Notes: generated by a model not told the origin, from the letters alone. Shown: positions 11,020-23,268, counted from the stretch's first letter. The stretch: 64,000 nt of DNA from Helianthus annuus (GCF_002127325.2 NC_035443.2:32043930-32107929), one strand, 5' to 3'. Numbers and translations: made by a program.

Positions 11020-12662
11020 ATATATATCTATATATATATATATATTGTTTTGTAAACTTGGAAAATAGTAGGCACATATGTATCACCCCAAAACATTTTG
11101 AAATGTAAAGGTGGGGACTATGTACTCACTTGATTGATGATATCTCCCTTAATCGTGTTTGCAAAGCTCAATTGCTTCTTAATAATTCAGATAATTATAT
11201 ATAGTAAGTGTATGTCGTGGCTTAAACGGAAGATCGAATAGAATGTGGTTTATAATCAAACAAGCGAAGGATCTCATGTAATGTGATTTGGAAAGTGTCT
11301 AGAAGTGTTTTGACCCGTTACGACTTGTTAAATTGTTTATGCCATCTTAACGGGTCGTATGTGTAAATACGGGTCCGAATGGTCAAATGATTCCTATAAC
11401 GAGTACGACATGTCAAAATATGTTTTATGATATTATATGATAAGTATTGAAGTCAAAATGTAGATCATTTAAGTTTAAAACCATTTTATGCCAAAAGGGC
11501 ATTTTTGACATTTTACAATATATATATAGTTGACTCGTCAATTGAGTCACCAAACGAAATGACCATAAGGTATAATCTCATAGGATTATTTCTTATATTA
11601 TTATGGTCATATTATTGGGTTGATTGGGTCCTAAGGTTGACCAAATGGGTCAGATTCGAAAGTTAAAGCAGAAGTCAAACTGCTTGACTTTCGACTAGGA
11701 ATTGAGCACTATACTAGAAATGATGAGTTAGACATGATAAAACATGTCTTATAATGTTATATAAATTGTTTTCATGTCAACACTTATAGTTTTGATACTT
11801 AAAAGTTCATTCGTCGTAAAATGCAATTTATGCGTTTTTTACTTTTATTTAAAACATGTTTAACTCGTCATGTCGCCTACTAAACGTGATGATCAGACGC
11901 AAGGGATTAACACCTTCATTATTACCATCACGTAGCAAAGTTCAATTTGAACTTTGACCTGACCGAAATTGTCAGAACTGAAAATCAAAGAAAAAGTCTA
12001 TTTGCTTGACTTTTGGTTCATAACTGACTAAATAAAATGAAATAGATTAGGAGAAACACTTACTACTATTTGAAGGAAAGATTAGAACTCAAGAAGGGAG
12101 GCTTCAAGTCCAGAAGCAAGATCCAAGAGTGATTGAATTAGAAAGAAAAGATTGGTGTGAAGAAAACACAAGACTTTGAAGCCTATTTGTAGTGATTTTG
12201 GATCAAGGAGATGTTGCCAAGTGTTATGTGAGGTGTCTTGATGTTTTAGTGTCCTAACAAGTGTCTTAACCAGAATTAAGGTGGCAAGAATCTTGCAAAG
12301 TGTCCATACTTGGTGAACAAGGTTGCTGTCAGCAGTTTTCTGCTCATTAGGCATCCCTTACGGATCGTAAGGGCCTAGACCTTGCGGTTCGCAAGGCTGT
12401 CTGGAGGGCAGATTGTTGTTTTTTGACAGTTTTGGCCCCTGGACTTGTATTATTAGTTGTTTGCCCTTTTTAACCCTTCTAATTCATTGTTTAGGTCATG
12501 TGAAGGGTATAAAGGCATGTGTAACTTGGATTTTGTTTTGGAATGTCGTGAATATCGTCTTGCTTGATCGTTCGATTACGAAATTCGTAAATAAAATATA
12601 AAACTTTATAAAATACGGTATGATCGGAAGATTACAATATTTGAAATCTTGCTAATGTTACA

Positions 12663-12904
12663 GATTAATCGCAGGTCGAATAGGCAATTATAATCTTACC
12701 AAAGAAGACGACGACCAGATTGATTTAGAAGAGATGGAATTGATCGATATCAGATGGTGCATGGCAAGTGTGATTTGAAGAGCGCAAGGATTTATGGAAA
12801 TTACCGGGAGTAACTGTTTAGAAGGTCTAGATACAAAGATTGGGATTGATTAATCAAAAGTGACTTGTTTTAGATGTAAGGAGAGAGGCCACTTCAAGAG
12901 AGAT
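12663..12904 (+). pseudogene. Copia3 gag fragment A (first zinc knuckle)
   Basis: The + strand encodes a degenerate Sirevirus-like Ty1/copia gag segment: AGRIGN, then TKEDDDQIDLEEMELIDIRW, then a CCHC knuckle CFRCKERGHFKRDC at about 12869-12908. The same protein region is recognisable in Copia1 at about 40600-40830 on the other strand. Internal stop codons at about 12776 and 12851 show that it is dead. The reading continues at 15361 after the solo LTR. The upstream part of gag was lost at the truncated LTR to its left. Confidence 0.8.
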
Positions 12905-15360
12905 TGTCACACCCAACAGATGGCAGAAACATCGGAGTGAGACGAGGACGAGATTGAAAGAGACTTCATAACGACTAATTGTGACAATATCTAAATAATT
13001 CAGTTTCATTGATGCTAAAAAGGACAAGTACATTGTTTCGGAAATAAAAGTACAACAAGTCTTAAATAATAAAACGACATGAAACGGAATACATAAGTTT
13101 AAATCTAGCTGTGTTTCTAATCCACCCTATGTAGTGTTTTTCATCAACATCAACTAGTTTCCTGCAACATGTATTAAAATAATGATAAAAAAAGTTGGCG
13201 AGTATACAAGTTTAATTACATAGCATAATTGTGAGTAAAAGTTGTCTCATATCCATCATGGTAAATTGCATACATTGTTACTAACATACTAGCATGTGTT
13301 AACTATAATTCAAATCAAAGTGTACCCGAATTGTGCATACCATTGTCGCCGAAACGATAAGGTTGTAAAATAGTTTACTTAACAATACCACAAGAATACG
13401 GGCAGTGCATTAATCCTATAGCACTATATTTGTTAAGGTAGGCTTGCAAAGTTAATGAGCATATAGAATACAAGTATAACATAGCATGCGATTAACAAGG
13501 AGAATACAAGTGTCATTTTATTAACGGATAGAGCATGTGCGTAAACAAGTTTAATCGTGATTTTTGTATATGTGTACATGTTGCACCCAAAGTGTATAAA
13601 ACGGAAAATGGGATCGAGTATACTCACGGTTTGCGTATAAATTCCGCGTACGTGAGTGATGCGTTGAGAGTCGAGAACACCAAAGTTACCCTACATTAAG
13701 GAAACGGAGGTGTGTAAGTATACAGATTTGGCAGAGAGTTCGAATTCGGAATCTTAATTTTAAAAAGTATAAATACGCAAAAATATATCTTGCTTAAATA
13801 CTTGTTTTGACACTAAGTTTTTAAGTGATTCCATGCGTACTAATTTGGCCATTAGAATCAAAATCGAGGAGTTTAGGACGAAGATAAAATAACCTATGTT
13901 CATGACATATAACCATAATCCAGTTATCATCAAGAATTCGGTTAATGTATATTTTATATTATATATATTATATAGTTTAGATTATTGGTCCATCATGTAG
14001 TGTCATATAAGTCAAGCATGCAGGCATGAATAACTTCATTTTAAGATTCACCAAAGTACAAGGTTTATCAACATATTTGATAAACCCGGTTGGTCATGAA
14101 TAAGAATAACATAAACTAACAAATTTTGCCAAAGTAGCCAAGTAAGATCAACCAGGGTGTTCCATACCCATCATGGTAAATGTTGGAGGTGCGGTGGGGT
14201 TGTGTTACTTTGAGTCTTGGAAGCTACTTGGATGTTCATACACAAGTCCACAAGTGAGGTAGTGGAACTAGTTTGGAAAGCCAAGGCTCCCACGGTTCAC
14301 ACTTCTACCAAGACACAAGTTCATCCATATTGAAGATGGTGAATCTTGGATGGTTTCAACACTTGGAACATGTATGAGCATAATCTAAAAGAGTTATTGA
14401 ACTTGTTTCTTGGTAGAAATCAACCGCAACACAAACCCACAACTATGAACTTAGTTGGGAGCTTGGTAGGTACAAGATTTCACCAAGTTTTTGTGAAGAA
14501 ATGTAAGTTATAAAAACATAAGTGAAAGCATAATTTTATCTTTACTTTGAACCTCAAATATGCTGAGGTTTCACCTTAGTTTGCCATGAAAAATTTGTGA
14601 AAACCTTCCTAGAGGTTATCCAAGTAGAATGAAAGAAGAAATAGGAAGAGAAGTGAGCTAAAACTCACTTAGAAGACTTGAAACTTTCTGCCAAGTCTTG
14701 TAGATTAGAGAGAAAATATGAAGATTTGAGAGTGATTTAAGTGTTTGGAAAGTGTTTAGGAGTGTATGGAGGCTCCTATTTATAAGATAGGATTAGGGTT
14801 TAAGTCATTAATGAATTAGTTGGTAGTTGGAAAAAGGTGAAAAAGTGGTAAAAACGCGGCTGTTTAAGTTTTTCTGCCCGAAATCCTGTCGCCAGCTCCA
14901 TTCGTGCGGAGGTGACATGTTCGTGCAAAGGTAAGTCCTTCGTGCAAAGGTGACATGTTCGTGCGAAGGTAAGTCCTTTGTGCGAAGGTAAGTTCGTGCA
15001 AATGAGATGCTACGTCCGCACAAGTGGGGTAGTTTGGGTTATATTGCATCATTTTCTCGTGTTTTAGCCGGTTTTAAGTATTTCAAGCATATCTGACTAG
15101 CGTATAAGTGTAAAGCATGTATAAATATCAATTTCAAGTATTTCAAGTGTCGGTTTTCGTGTATGAGCATGTATTCAAGTTTGTAACACCTGTTTCAAGT
15201 ATGTAGCATGTTTATGTACAAAATGGGATTCCATTATGATCAAGGCCTCATATTAAAAGATAGGAACTCGAATACGAACATGATACGGATACATGTTTCC
15301 ATAAATAGAAATACGATTTCACTTTCTAAATAAGGAAAGTACAGAATGCGAAGCGTTACA
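12905..15360 (-). mobile_element. Solo LTR of a Tekay-like gypsy element, with target duplication GAGAT
   Basis: The segment begins TGTCACACCC and ends GCGTTACA, and is flanked on both sides by GAGAT (12900-12904 and 15361-15365). The Copia3 gag reading frame is interrupted exactly here and resumes after it. The length is 2456 bp. A TATA-like TTATAAATAGG on the - strand at about 14778 suggests transcription leftwards. No internal region remains, so this is the product of LTR-LTR recombination. An internal stretch at about 14895-15010 has repeated GTGCGAAGGTAAG-like words. Confidence 0.85.
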
Positions 15361-15677
15361 GAGATTACACGAACAAGCCGTCTGACAGCAATGTTAACCC
15401 ATTCGAGAGAGATTATTATCAGAGGGAAATTCAACACACCGTAACCAATAGAACAATCCTGGATTAGAGAATTCTTAGATCATACTGATTAAAGGGAGAT
15501 CTTCATCAAATTCAAATGAAAAGGCTTTAGTTGTTATTCAGAATGATGAGGGTGTTAACTGGAACTCAGTTATATAAAAAACAGAGGGTTTAGCGTTGTT
15601 AGCAGAGATCACAGAGATTGAAGAAGTTGTTGTTGCATGTGAACAAAGTGAGGGAGCAAAGACTGATGAAGTTAAGA
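15361..15677 (+). pseudogene. Copia3 gag fragment B
   Basis: After the solo LTR the gag continues (DYTNKPSDSNVNPFERDYY, then NEKALVVIQNDEGVNW, then ITEIEEVVVACEQSEGAK). It aligns in order with the Copia1 gag at about 40300-40580. Several stops and frame changes are present. It ends at the Copia1 insertion point, where TAAGA (15673-15677) is the left copy of the target duplication. The gag resumes at 42796. Confidence 0.8.
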
Positions 15678-15881
15678 TCAAAGATCGTTTTCGGACCCGA
15701 ACGAGTCGTTCAGAAGAGTTTACGCTCAGTACGAAAGGCGGAAACAGTCGTACTGAGGTCAATTCAGCAAGAATATCACTTTAAACTATCGTATTATTGA
15801 TTTGATGACAAATTACAGCGAGACGACACTTCGAAAGCACTTCGTTGCACAAACCGGAACTACTCAAACTAATTTCGTTTA
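15678..15881 (-). mobile_element. Copia1 3' LTR, distal part
   Basis: This piece matches the 5' LTR from 42415 onward (GATCGTTTTCGGACCCGAAC and following) but has 41 extra bases at about 15750-15790 lying between two CGTA words. The terminal TG has changed to TC. The remainder of this LTR lies beyond the Tat element at 23052-23257. Confidence 0.85.
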
Positions 15882-16756
15882 TGAAGGGGTAAGGTCCCAA
15901 AAACCTTATAAAAGGCGATAGGAACCATACCAAAACCTTACAGATCAAACCTTATACCTTGCGCGGCCGCGCACTGGTCTTACAAACAGAGATCTAAAAG
16001 CAGACAAGCTGTCAATACTTGCGCGCCCAAAGGGAATCATAAACCCTTGCGCTTCCTCCCATAAACAAGGATGAAAATCCTGAGATAAATACTTCCGCCT
16101 TTATATCCAGACTTGGATATTATTCAACCAGACTCAGGATTATTTATTTACCTGTCTCCACACGATAAAGTGCCACACCAGATTACAGCAGTAATCTTTT
16201 AGAAGGAATACAATCGTGCACCACTAAAACGGTTACAACCGAATGGACACATGTCATCATCTCATACGTCCTTAGGGTCACAACGGAAGTATGCAAATGG
16301 AGAGTAATCTCCATTTGATCACTTTACACGTGGCCTATCCCCAGCCTTCGATCTAAATCACGATCCGTGTGCTCTCACGTCGGATCAGGAAGCTTAACGG
16401 AAGGAAATGTAACCGCTTACGGGGTTAGCATCTTCCGTTAACCTTTCATTAACAGGTTTTCCCACCCAAATGACTCCCGGCTATAAATAAGAGATAAAAC
16501 CCAGGTACGAAACAAGTTACACACACTTACCAAATACATCATCTTCTTCTTCATACAAATACTTATTCTCACACCGGAGTCGGGTCAAGGAGAGAACCCT
16601 CTTCTCCCCTTGGCGAGACTAACGGTGCTCTTTTTTGCAGAGCTATCAGAGAAGAAGATCAATCGGATCTGAATCAGTCAAGTGGAAGCTAACCTTTTAT
16701 GCGGATTCAAACCCCCTAGATATTTCGGTTCCGACCATTTATCTAGTGTTTCTTCA
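15882..16756 (+). mobile_element. Tat element 5' LTR
   Basis: The LTR begins TGAAGGGGTAAGG and ends TTTCTTCA. A TATA box (TATAAATA) at 16482-16489 is likely to drive transcription of the element. The length equals that of the 3' copy at 22177-23051. The end is fixed by the primer-binding site that follows directly. Confidence 0.9.
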
Positions 16757-16757
16757 T

Positions 16758-16769
16758 TGGCGCCCACCG
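16758..16769 (+). promoter_or_regulatory. Primer-binding site of the Tat element
   Basis: TGGCGCCCACCG lies one base after the 5' LTR. It is the usual position and type for priming of minus-strand DNA by a tRNA in Tat-clade elements. The tRNA species is not assigned here. Confidence 0.75.
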
Positions 16770-16833
16770 ATTCCTCTGTTTTTTCAGTTTTCATCTCGTT
16801 TCGATTCAGTTCTTTTTTATTCTCTGTTTTCAC

Positions 16834-19800
16834 ATGGCAGAGAATTTATTATCTCACCCATCAGGTCCTCGATCTGAGTTCAAGGGTTCTACAACCCAAA
16901 ATACCCAGATTAACGGAATCATGGGAAACGAAAACAACGGTCGTTCAGACAGGAAGAATTTCTCGGATCCAATCATAGAGAAATCCCCAGAATATTGGTT
17001 TAACAGATGCCGGATTGCTTTAAATACAATTGTTATGCAAATTGCCAGATCCGAGTTCCCAAACACCAGACCTGGTGAAGAAATTGACACCGTAGTATTG
17101 GATCCACCAACACCTCGTCAGAGGGACATCCAATCCAGTCGTAATATTGATATACGTCAACAATCCAGAAATAACAGTTATCAGGAAATCAAACCAAAAC
17201 AGATGAACATGGTTCAAGGAGGTCCCTCACGGAGACCACGTAAGCGGAGCCATGATCAACATTGGAGGGAACAACAAGTTGTGTTTCCTGTTGTCCCTGG
17301 AGGCCCTCAGGAAGAGCGACCAGTGATCATTACTGGCATCTTCGGCCATTACCGGACAGACTATATGTTTATAGATCCAGGAAGCTCGATGGACATCATC
17401 TACGAGCAATGCTTTAAACAGCTCGATCCAGAAGACAAAGCACGTTTAGAACCGGTTGATTTTCCTCTCACCGGGTTTTGTAACGAAGCTGTATTCCCAT
17501 TGGGACAGATAGCCTTCCTGGTGACTCTATCAGATGGTGAGCATTCACGAACAGTCCCAGTAAATTTCATGGTCATGCCGGCAACATCACGACATGATGT
17601 CTTGCTCGGGAGAAGGTCACAAAGAGAATTCAGTATGATCACCTTTATTCCGCACGCTGCATGCGGATTTCCAACGAAAACTGGAGTAGCAATTCTATAC
17701 TCAAGCAAGGAGGTCATGTATGTAGATGACGAACCACCAGCAAAGGTAGCCAAACCTTCGACACCAAATGAGCCAGAGAAATGGGTCCCGAACAGCGAAT
17801 ACCCGGAACATACCATCCTGCTAGGACACACCATTTCACCGGCAACACGGGAACAATTAAAAGAGTTGCTGACCAACAACAAAGATATATTCGCGTGGTG
17901 CCCAGCAGACATGACGGGGGTTCCACGCGACATAGCGCAACATTGCTTGAATATCAAACCAACAGCAGAACCTGTTGCTCAGGGGAGGCGTAGCTTTAGC
18001 GAAGAAAAAGCAAAAGCCATGGACGAACAGGTAACAGAATTACTCAATGCGGGAATCTTACGCGAAGTCAAATACCATACATGGGTTGCCAACCCAGTAA
18101 TGGTACAGAAACATAGTGGCGGATGGAGAATGTGCGTCGACTTCAAAGACCTGAATAAAGCATGCCCAAGAGATTGTTATGCACTTCTGGATATAGACAA
18201 AAAGGTCGACCCTCTAGCGTCATTCAGATGGAAGTGCTTTCTTGACTGCTACAAAGGCTATCATCAGGTCCAGATGAAGGAAGAAGACGAATATAAAACT
18301 GCATTTCGCATAGACAAGGGCATCTTCTGTTACACTAAAATGCCCTTTGGCTTGCGCAACGCAGGCGCAACTTACCAGCGCCTGATGGACAAAGTTTTTA
18401 AAGGCGACATTGGCAAGACAGTCGAGGTATACATGGATGACCTCGTCATCATGAGCCACGCAGAAGACACAATGCTCAACAATATTCAGCGCACGTTCGA
18501 CTCATTGCGCAACGTAAACCTGAAGTTAAATCCAACAAAATGCTCTTTCGGCATGGAGGAGGGGAAATTTTTGGGCATTATAGTCACAAGAGATGGGTTT
18601 AAGGTCAATCCAGAGAAAGTTCAGGCCATTCAGCTAATGCCATCGCCCGCAACAATAAAAGAAATACAAAGACTCGCCGGGCGCTTAGCGGCCTTAAACA
18701 GATTCTTGGCTAATCATGCGGCAAGGTCTTACCCATTCATCAGCACGCTGAGGAATTGCGCAAAGAAAACTGATTTTCAGTGGACACCCGAAGCATAAGC
18801 AGCATTCAAACAAATGAAAGAATATTTAATTCAGTTACCAACACTGACTGCACCAAAAGGAAAAGAACCATTGATCCTATACCTGTCTGCGGCGGAAGTA
18901 GCAGTAAGGGCAGTATTGATGGTAGAACGGGAAAACATCCAGACCCCAATTTACTACATAAGTAAGATGCTCACCGGCCCAGAAACTCGTTACTCGATGA
19001 TAGAAAAGCTAGTCTTGGCACTAGTACATGCAACACGACGCCTACGCAGGTATTTTTCAGGACATGTCATCACAGTTCTCACCAATTATCATTTGGGCCA
19101 AATCTTATCCAAGCCCGACGTAGCGGGAAGGATGGCTAAATGGGCTATTGAGCTAGGGGGATATAATATCTTGTATAGACCAAGACCGGTAATTAAAGGG
19201 CAAGTTCTGGCAGACTTTGCCACGGAAGTTCCCATCGATAAAGTTCAAGAATGTGAAGCAATCCAGAACCCTATTCCTGTTTTCGATGATAGGGTGTGGA
19301 CCTTACACACAGATGGCGCTTCCAATGATGACGGAGCCGGCGCAGGCCTTCGATTAGTCAGTCCTGACGATCACGAACTTACATACGCCATATGCTTGGA
19401 TTTCCGAAGTACAAATAACGAAGCCGAATACGAAGCATTCTTGGCAGGTCTCTGCCTAGCACTTAAAATGGGAGCAAGGAACCTTGAAGCCAACGTCGAC
19501 TCAAAGCTAGTGGCCGAGCAAGTAAATGGCCATTACGATGCTAAAGGAGAAACTATGGCATTATACCTTGAACAAGCGCGGGCATTAATCAGCCAATTCC
19601 AGACATTCAGGGTTAACCATATAAAGAGAAGTGAAAACAAGCATGCAGACGCATTGAGCAAACTGGCCGTGACCAGCTTCAAACACTTAGAAAAAGAGGT
19701 GCGCATAGAGGTACTATCCAATCCCTCTGTTACTCTCAAACAAGTCAACATCATAGAGATCGGCAATCCATCGTGGATGTCCCCGATCATTTTGTACCTA

Positions 19801-21006
19801 CAACACGGGAAGCTTCCGGAAGAAAAAACAGAAGCCAGGAAAATTCAGAATAAAGCAGTAAACTACGAAATGGCAGACGGCATTCTTTACAGGAAGTCAT
19901 TCATGGGACCGTTACTTAGATGCGTTGACAAGACAGACGCACAATACCAGGTCAGAGAAATCCATGAAGGCTTGTGTGGAATACATGCTGGTCCACGTAT
20001 GGTAGTAGCCAAAATAATGAGCGTAGGATATTATTGGCCGGGAATGCACGTAGATGCGGTAGAGATCTCACAAAAATGCACAGCATGCCAACGCCACGCG
20101 CCAAAGACGCTCCGACCAAACAATCCGCTAGTGCCAGTCACATCTGCTTGGCCATTTCAATAATGGGGCATCGATCTTGTTGGCCCATTCCCTGACGCGC
20201 CTGGCGCAGTAAAATTCATCATCGTTGCGGTCGATTACTTCACCAAATGGGTAGAAGCCAAAGCTTTGGCCTCAACCACAGCAATGGTAATCCGCAAATT
20301 TATATGGGAACATATTATTTGCAGGTTTGGATTACCATTGCGTATCATCTCGGACAATGGCACAAACTTCGCCTTAGAAGATCTTCAGAAATGGTTCAAA
20401 GAGATGAGGATCGAGCATCATTTCGCCTCCGTCGCGCATCCACAAGCGAACGGTCAAGTAGAAAGTATAAACAAGCAGATCGTTGATGGCATAAAAGCAA
20501 GACATGGAACAGCGCGTAGGGGATGGGTCGACGAACTCCCCAGCATCCTATGGGCACACCGTACGATGCCAAAGACTAGCACGGGAGAAACCCCATTTAG
20601 CCTGGTTTACGGCTCAGAAGCGGTAATCCCAGCCGAGGTTGGTCTTCCGTCACCACGCATGCTAGCCATGGAAAAACAAAACAATGAGCAAGAGCGAAGA
20701 ATGGACTTAGACCTTCTTGAGGAACGGCGCAAAAACGCCGCCATCACTGAAGCAAGGTACAAGTCCAAACTCGAGAAATATTATAATGCGCGCGTATGCG
20801 TATGCACTTTTGTTCTCGGGGATTTCGTCTTACGCGACAATGATGCATCAAATGCGGAGAAACCGGGCAAATTGGCCCCAAGGTGGGAAGGACCATATGT
20901 CATCAATGAGGTCCTAGGCAAGGGGGCATATACCCTTAAGAGAATTGACAGGACTCTGGTCCCCCGCACCTGGAACGCGCAACAGCTGCGCAGGTGTTAC
21001 ATGTAG
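16834..21006 (+). pseudogene. gag-pol: Tat gag-pol polyprotein, gag mostly deleted, two in-frame TAA codons
   Basis: One frame runs from the ATG at 16834 to the stop at 21004-21006, broken only by TAA at 18796-18798 and at 20161-20163. The second lies in the conserved WPFQ.WGIDLVGPFP integrase segment and fits a CAA to TAA change. The order is a short N-terminal remnant of about 150 residues, protease (FIDPGSSMDI, about residue 180), reverse transcriptase with YMDD at about residue 532, first RNase H and connection, second RNase H (HTDGASNDDGAGAG near 19310), then integrase with an HHCC finger (about 19955-20095) and D,D,E residues. The gag capsid region and zinc knuckle normal for this clade are absent, so the element could not package itself even without the stops. 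Confidence 0.9.
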
Positions 21007-22164
21007 GACAACTCACTCGCAGGCAATATGTTTCCTATTTTCATATTGTAAGCTTAGCGCTTTATTAATACAAACACTATTTTCATGATCACTGTTTGTT
21101 ACAAATTGCATTAAATTCCTTTGGTTCGCGCGAAAACAAAATGGTAAACATTGTACACCTCATGAACAGTTCGGAAAAGAAAAAGAAAAGCGCAACATAA
21201 GCGCATGTTCTGGACAAACGTTCACACATGAGCACAATACCATCTCTCATTCGCTCTAACTAATCAAAGCAATTAGAAACATGCAACACATTGTAATCCA
21301 AACATATAAAGCAAATCCTAACAGGGATACTATTACATCAAAAATATGCACATCGTCGAAAGTGTAACCACAAACACTTAGGCAAGATCATGACAATGAT
21401 CTTCACAAAAAATTGTTCAGATTTACAAAAAAGGATGAAGATAGTCCTAAAAGTCAAACACCTAACCAGCATCAGAATCATCATCAACAGACATCTGCCC
21501 GCACCGACGAGATCTCCGATGTTGATATACCAGCCGGCACCCTCCCTTCCGAAGCAGTGGAAAGTGAGCCATTAAGCCATCGGCATCTAGCACAGTACCA
21601 TCATCAACAACAACCTTGTGCTGGAGAAGCTTACAGTTGGAACCAACCGCCGCCGGAGAAACGGGTTCGATCGAATCCTTTCTGGTAACACTTAAAGGCG
21701 GTGAACAAGAAAGAAGCACGAGACCTTCAGCAGCCTCATAAATCCTAAAAGCATCCAACAAGCGACGAGTATAGTAAGAACGTTTCATCTTCTTTACCAG
21801 AAAAAGCTAAAAACAAAGCATCTTAAATATACATATATATAGGGGAACTCAGCCCCAAGAAAGCTTAACCATCATGATTAATTGTCAGGAAGTATCACAT
21901 CCAAACGGCGCTACAGGAACTGGAGTCATATCTCCATTAAATGACTCTGACAAACGCCGTTACACATCCCAATAAAAATAGGCAAATCATGCAAATACCA
22001 CCTTTTCTGCCAACGGACGTCATTATACGTCATAACATGATTTTCGAAGTACAATTTTTTAATATATATGAATCTTCTTATCAAAGATTCCTCATTCTTC
22101 ATAACAAAAGCATTTCCCTCTCAAAAGTCCAGTGCTCCACTTACTTGCATAAGTACAACACCAG
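21007..22164. other. Long 3' region of the Tat element
   Basis: About 1.16 kb separates the pol stop from the polypurine tract, which is normal for Tat-clade elements. Apart from the antisense ORF at 21462-21788 it appears non-coding. The open frames on the + strand overlapping that ORF look like shadows of it. Confidence 0.7.
21462..21788 (-). CDS. Antisense ORF (aORF) between pol and 3' LTR
   Basis: An ATG-initiated frame of 108 codons runs against the direction of pol. The product starts MKRSYYTRRLLDAFRIYEAA, is basic at its N-terminus, has a hydrophobic LVLLS stretch and ends in an acidic SVDDDSDAG. Extra ORFs in antisense orientation at this place are a described feature of Tat-clade gypsy elements, and their function is unknown. 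The frame is open although pol has stops. Whether it is translated cannot be told from sequence. A chance ORF is possible, but its position and its own ATG favour a real one. Confidence 0.55.
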   Translation of the reverse strand: MKRSYYTRRLLDAFRIYEAAEGLVLLSCSPPLSVTRKDSIEPVSPAAVGSNCKLLQHKVVVDDGTVLDADGLMAHFPLLRKGGCRLVYQHRRSRRCGQMSVDDDSDAG

Positions 22165-22175
22165 ACTGGGGGGAC
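22165..22175 (+). promoter_or_regulatory. Polypurine tract of the Tat element
   Basis: ACTGGGGGGAC lies one base before the TG of the 3' LTR and would prime plus-strand DNA. The same motif abuts the related LTR at 9052 on the other strand. Confidence 0.8.
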
Positions 22176-22176
22176 T

Positions 22177-23051
22177 TGAAGGGGTAAGGTCCCAAAAACC
22201 TTATAAAAGGCGATAGGAACCATACCAAAACCTTACAGATCAAACCTTATACCTTGCGCGGCCGCGCACTGGTCTTACAAACAGAGATCTAAAAGCAGAC
22301 AAGCTGTCAATACTTGCGCGCCCAAAGGGAATCATAAACCCTTGCGCTTCCTCCCATAAACAAGGATGAAAATCCTGAGATAAATACTTCCGCCTTTATA
22401 TCCAGACTTGGATATTATTCAACAAGACTCAGGATTATTTATTTACCTGTCTCCACACGATAAAGTGCCACACCAGATTACAGCAGTAATCTTCTAGAAG
22501 GAATACAATCGTGCACCACCGAAACGGTTACAACCGAATGGACACGTGTCATCATCTCATACGTCCTTAGGGTCACAACGGAAGTATGCAAATGGAGAGT
22601 AATCTCCATTTGATCACTTTACACGTGGCCTATCCCCAGCCTTCGATATAAATCACGATCCATGTGCTCTCACGTCGGATCAGGAAGCTTAACGGAAGGA
22701 AATGTAACCGCTTACGGGGTTAGCATCTTCCGTTAACCTTTCATTAACAGGTTTTCCCGCCCAAATGACTCCCGGCTATAAATAAGAGATAAAACCCAGG
22801 TACGAAACAAGTTACACACACTTACCAAATACATCATCTTCTTCTTCATACAAATACTTATTCTCACACCGGAGTCGGGTCAAGGAGAGAACCCTCTTCT
22901 CCCCTTGGCGAGACCAACGGTGCTCTTTTTTGCAGAGCTATCAGAGAAGAAGATCAATCGGATCTGAAACAGTCGAGTGGAAGCTAACCTTTTATGCGGA
23001 TTCAAACCCCCTAGATATTTCGGGTCCGACAATTTATCTAGTGTTTCTTCA
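22177..23051 (+). mobile_element. Tat element 3' LTR
   Basis: This 875-bp copy differs from the 5' LTR at about 13 positions counted by eye and has no length difference. Examples are CTTTTAG/CTTCTAG and GGTTCC/GGGTCC. It ends TTTCTTCA at 23051, after which the Copia1 LTR resumes. Confidence 0.9.
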
Positions 23052-23257
23052 GTTTGAATGGGGTATATATAGGCCCATGATTCCGCTTGAGAACATTCCA
23101 AACGGAATTAGAATTCCAAGTGGAATTACAACATCCCTCTTTCAAGCGAAATTAACTATTCAAGCGGAATTAATTCTATCTCGAACTACGTGCCCTGATC
23201 TAACATTCTAAGACAAGACTCGATACAAGACAAAGTCGACAGACGCATGCACTAACA
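23052..23257 (-). mobile_element. Copia1 3' LTR, proximal part
   Basis: The sequence resumes the Copia1 LTR after the Tat insertion (GTTTGAATGGGGTATATATA and following) and ends ACTAACA at 23257. Compared with the 5' LTR it lacks about 16 bp within the GGAATTACTAATTCC region. On the - strand it is preceded by GAGGGGGAGTC. Confidence 0.85.
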
Positions 23258-23268
23258 GACTCCCCCTC
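23258..23268 (-). promoter_or_regulatory. Copia1 polypurine tract
   Basis: On the - strand GAGGGGGAGTC directly precedes the 3' LTR start (TGTTAGTGCATG), as expected for plus-strand priming. Confidence 0.75.

Larger units (their letters stand above)
9606..12662 (-). mobile_element. 5' LTR (about 3.06 kb) of a truncated Tekay-like gypsy element
   Basis: The segment starts TGTAACACCCC and ends AATGTTACA, giving the inverted termini TGTAAC/GTTACA. A tRNA-iMet-type primer-binding site lies next to it on the left (9591-9602), so this is the 5' LTR of a - strand element. Its length and its opening (TGTAACACCC, compare TGTCACACCC) fit the Tekay LTRs at 44488 and 55031. The other end of the element is lost. 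The LTR is inserted in Copia3 gag, which resumes at 12663. Small open frames inside it are not supported as genes. Confidence 0.75.
15882..23051 (+). mobile_element. Tat-clade Ty3/gypsy retrotransposon with deleted gag
   Basis: Two 875-bp LTRs (15882-16756 and 22177-23051) bound a primer-binding site, one gag-pol frame with two stop codons, an antisense ORF and a polypurine tract. The flanking words are GTTTA and GTTTG (15877-15881 and 23052-23056), a 4/5 target duplication in the Copia1 LTR. I counted about 13 differences between the LTRs by eye (about 98.5% identity), which indicates a fairly recent insertion. A second RNase H domain after the first marks the Tat/Ogre clade. Confidence 0.9.

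Noticed and set aside
17400..17957. 185-codon frame on the - strand opposite the Tat protease/RT region
   Set aside because: It overlaps a conserved sense-strand polyprotein and has no recognisable product, so it is a shadow frame.
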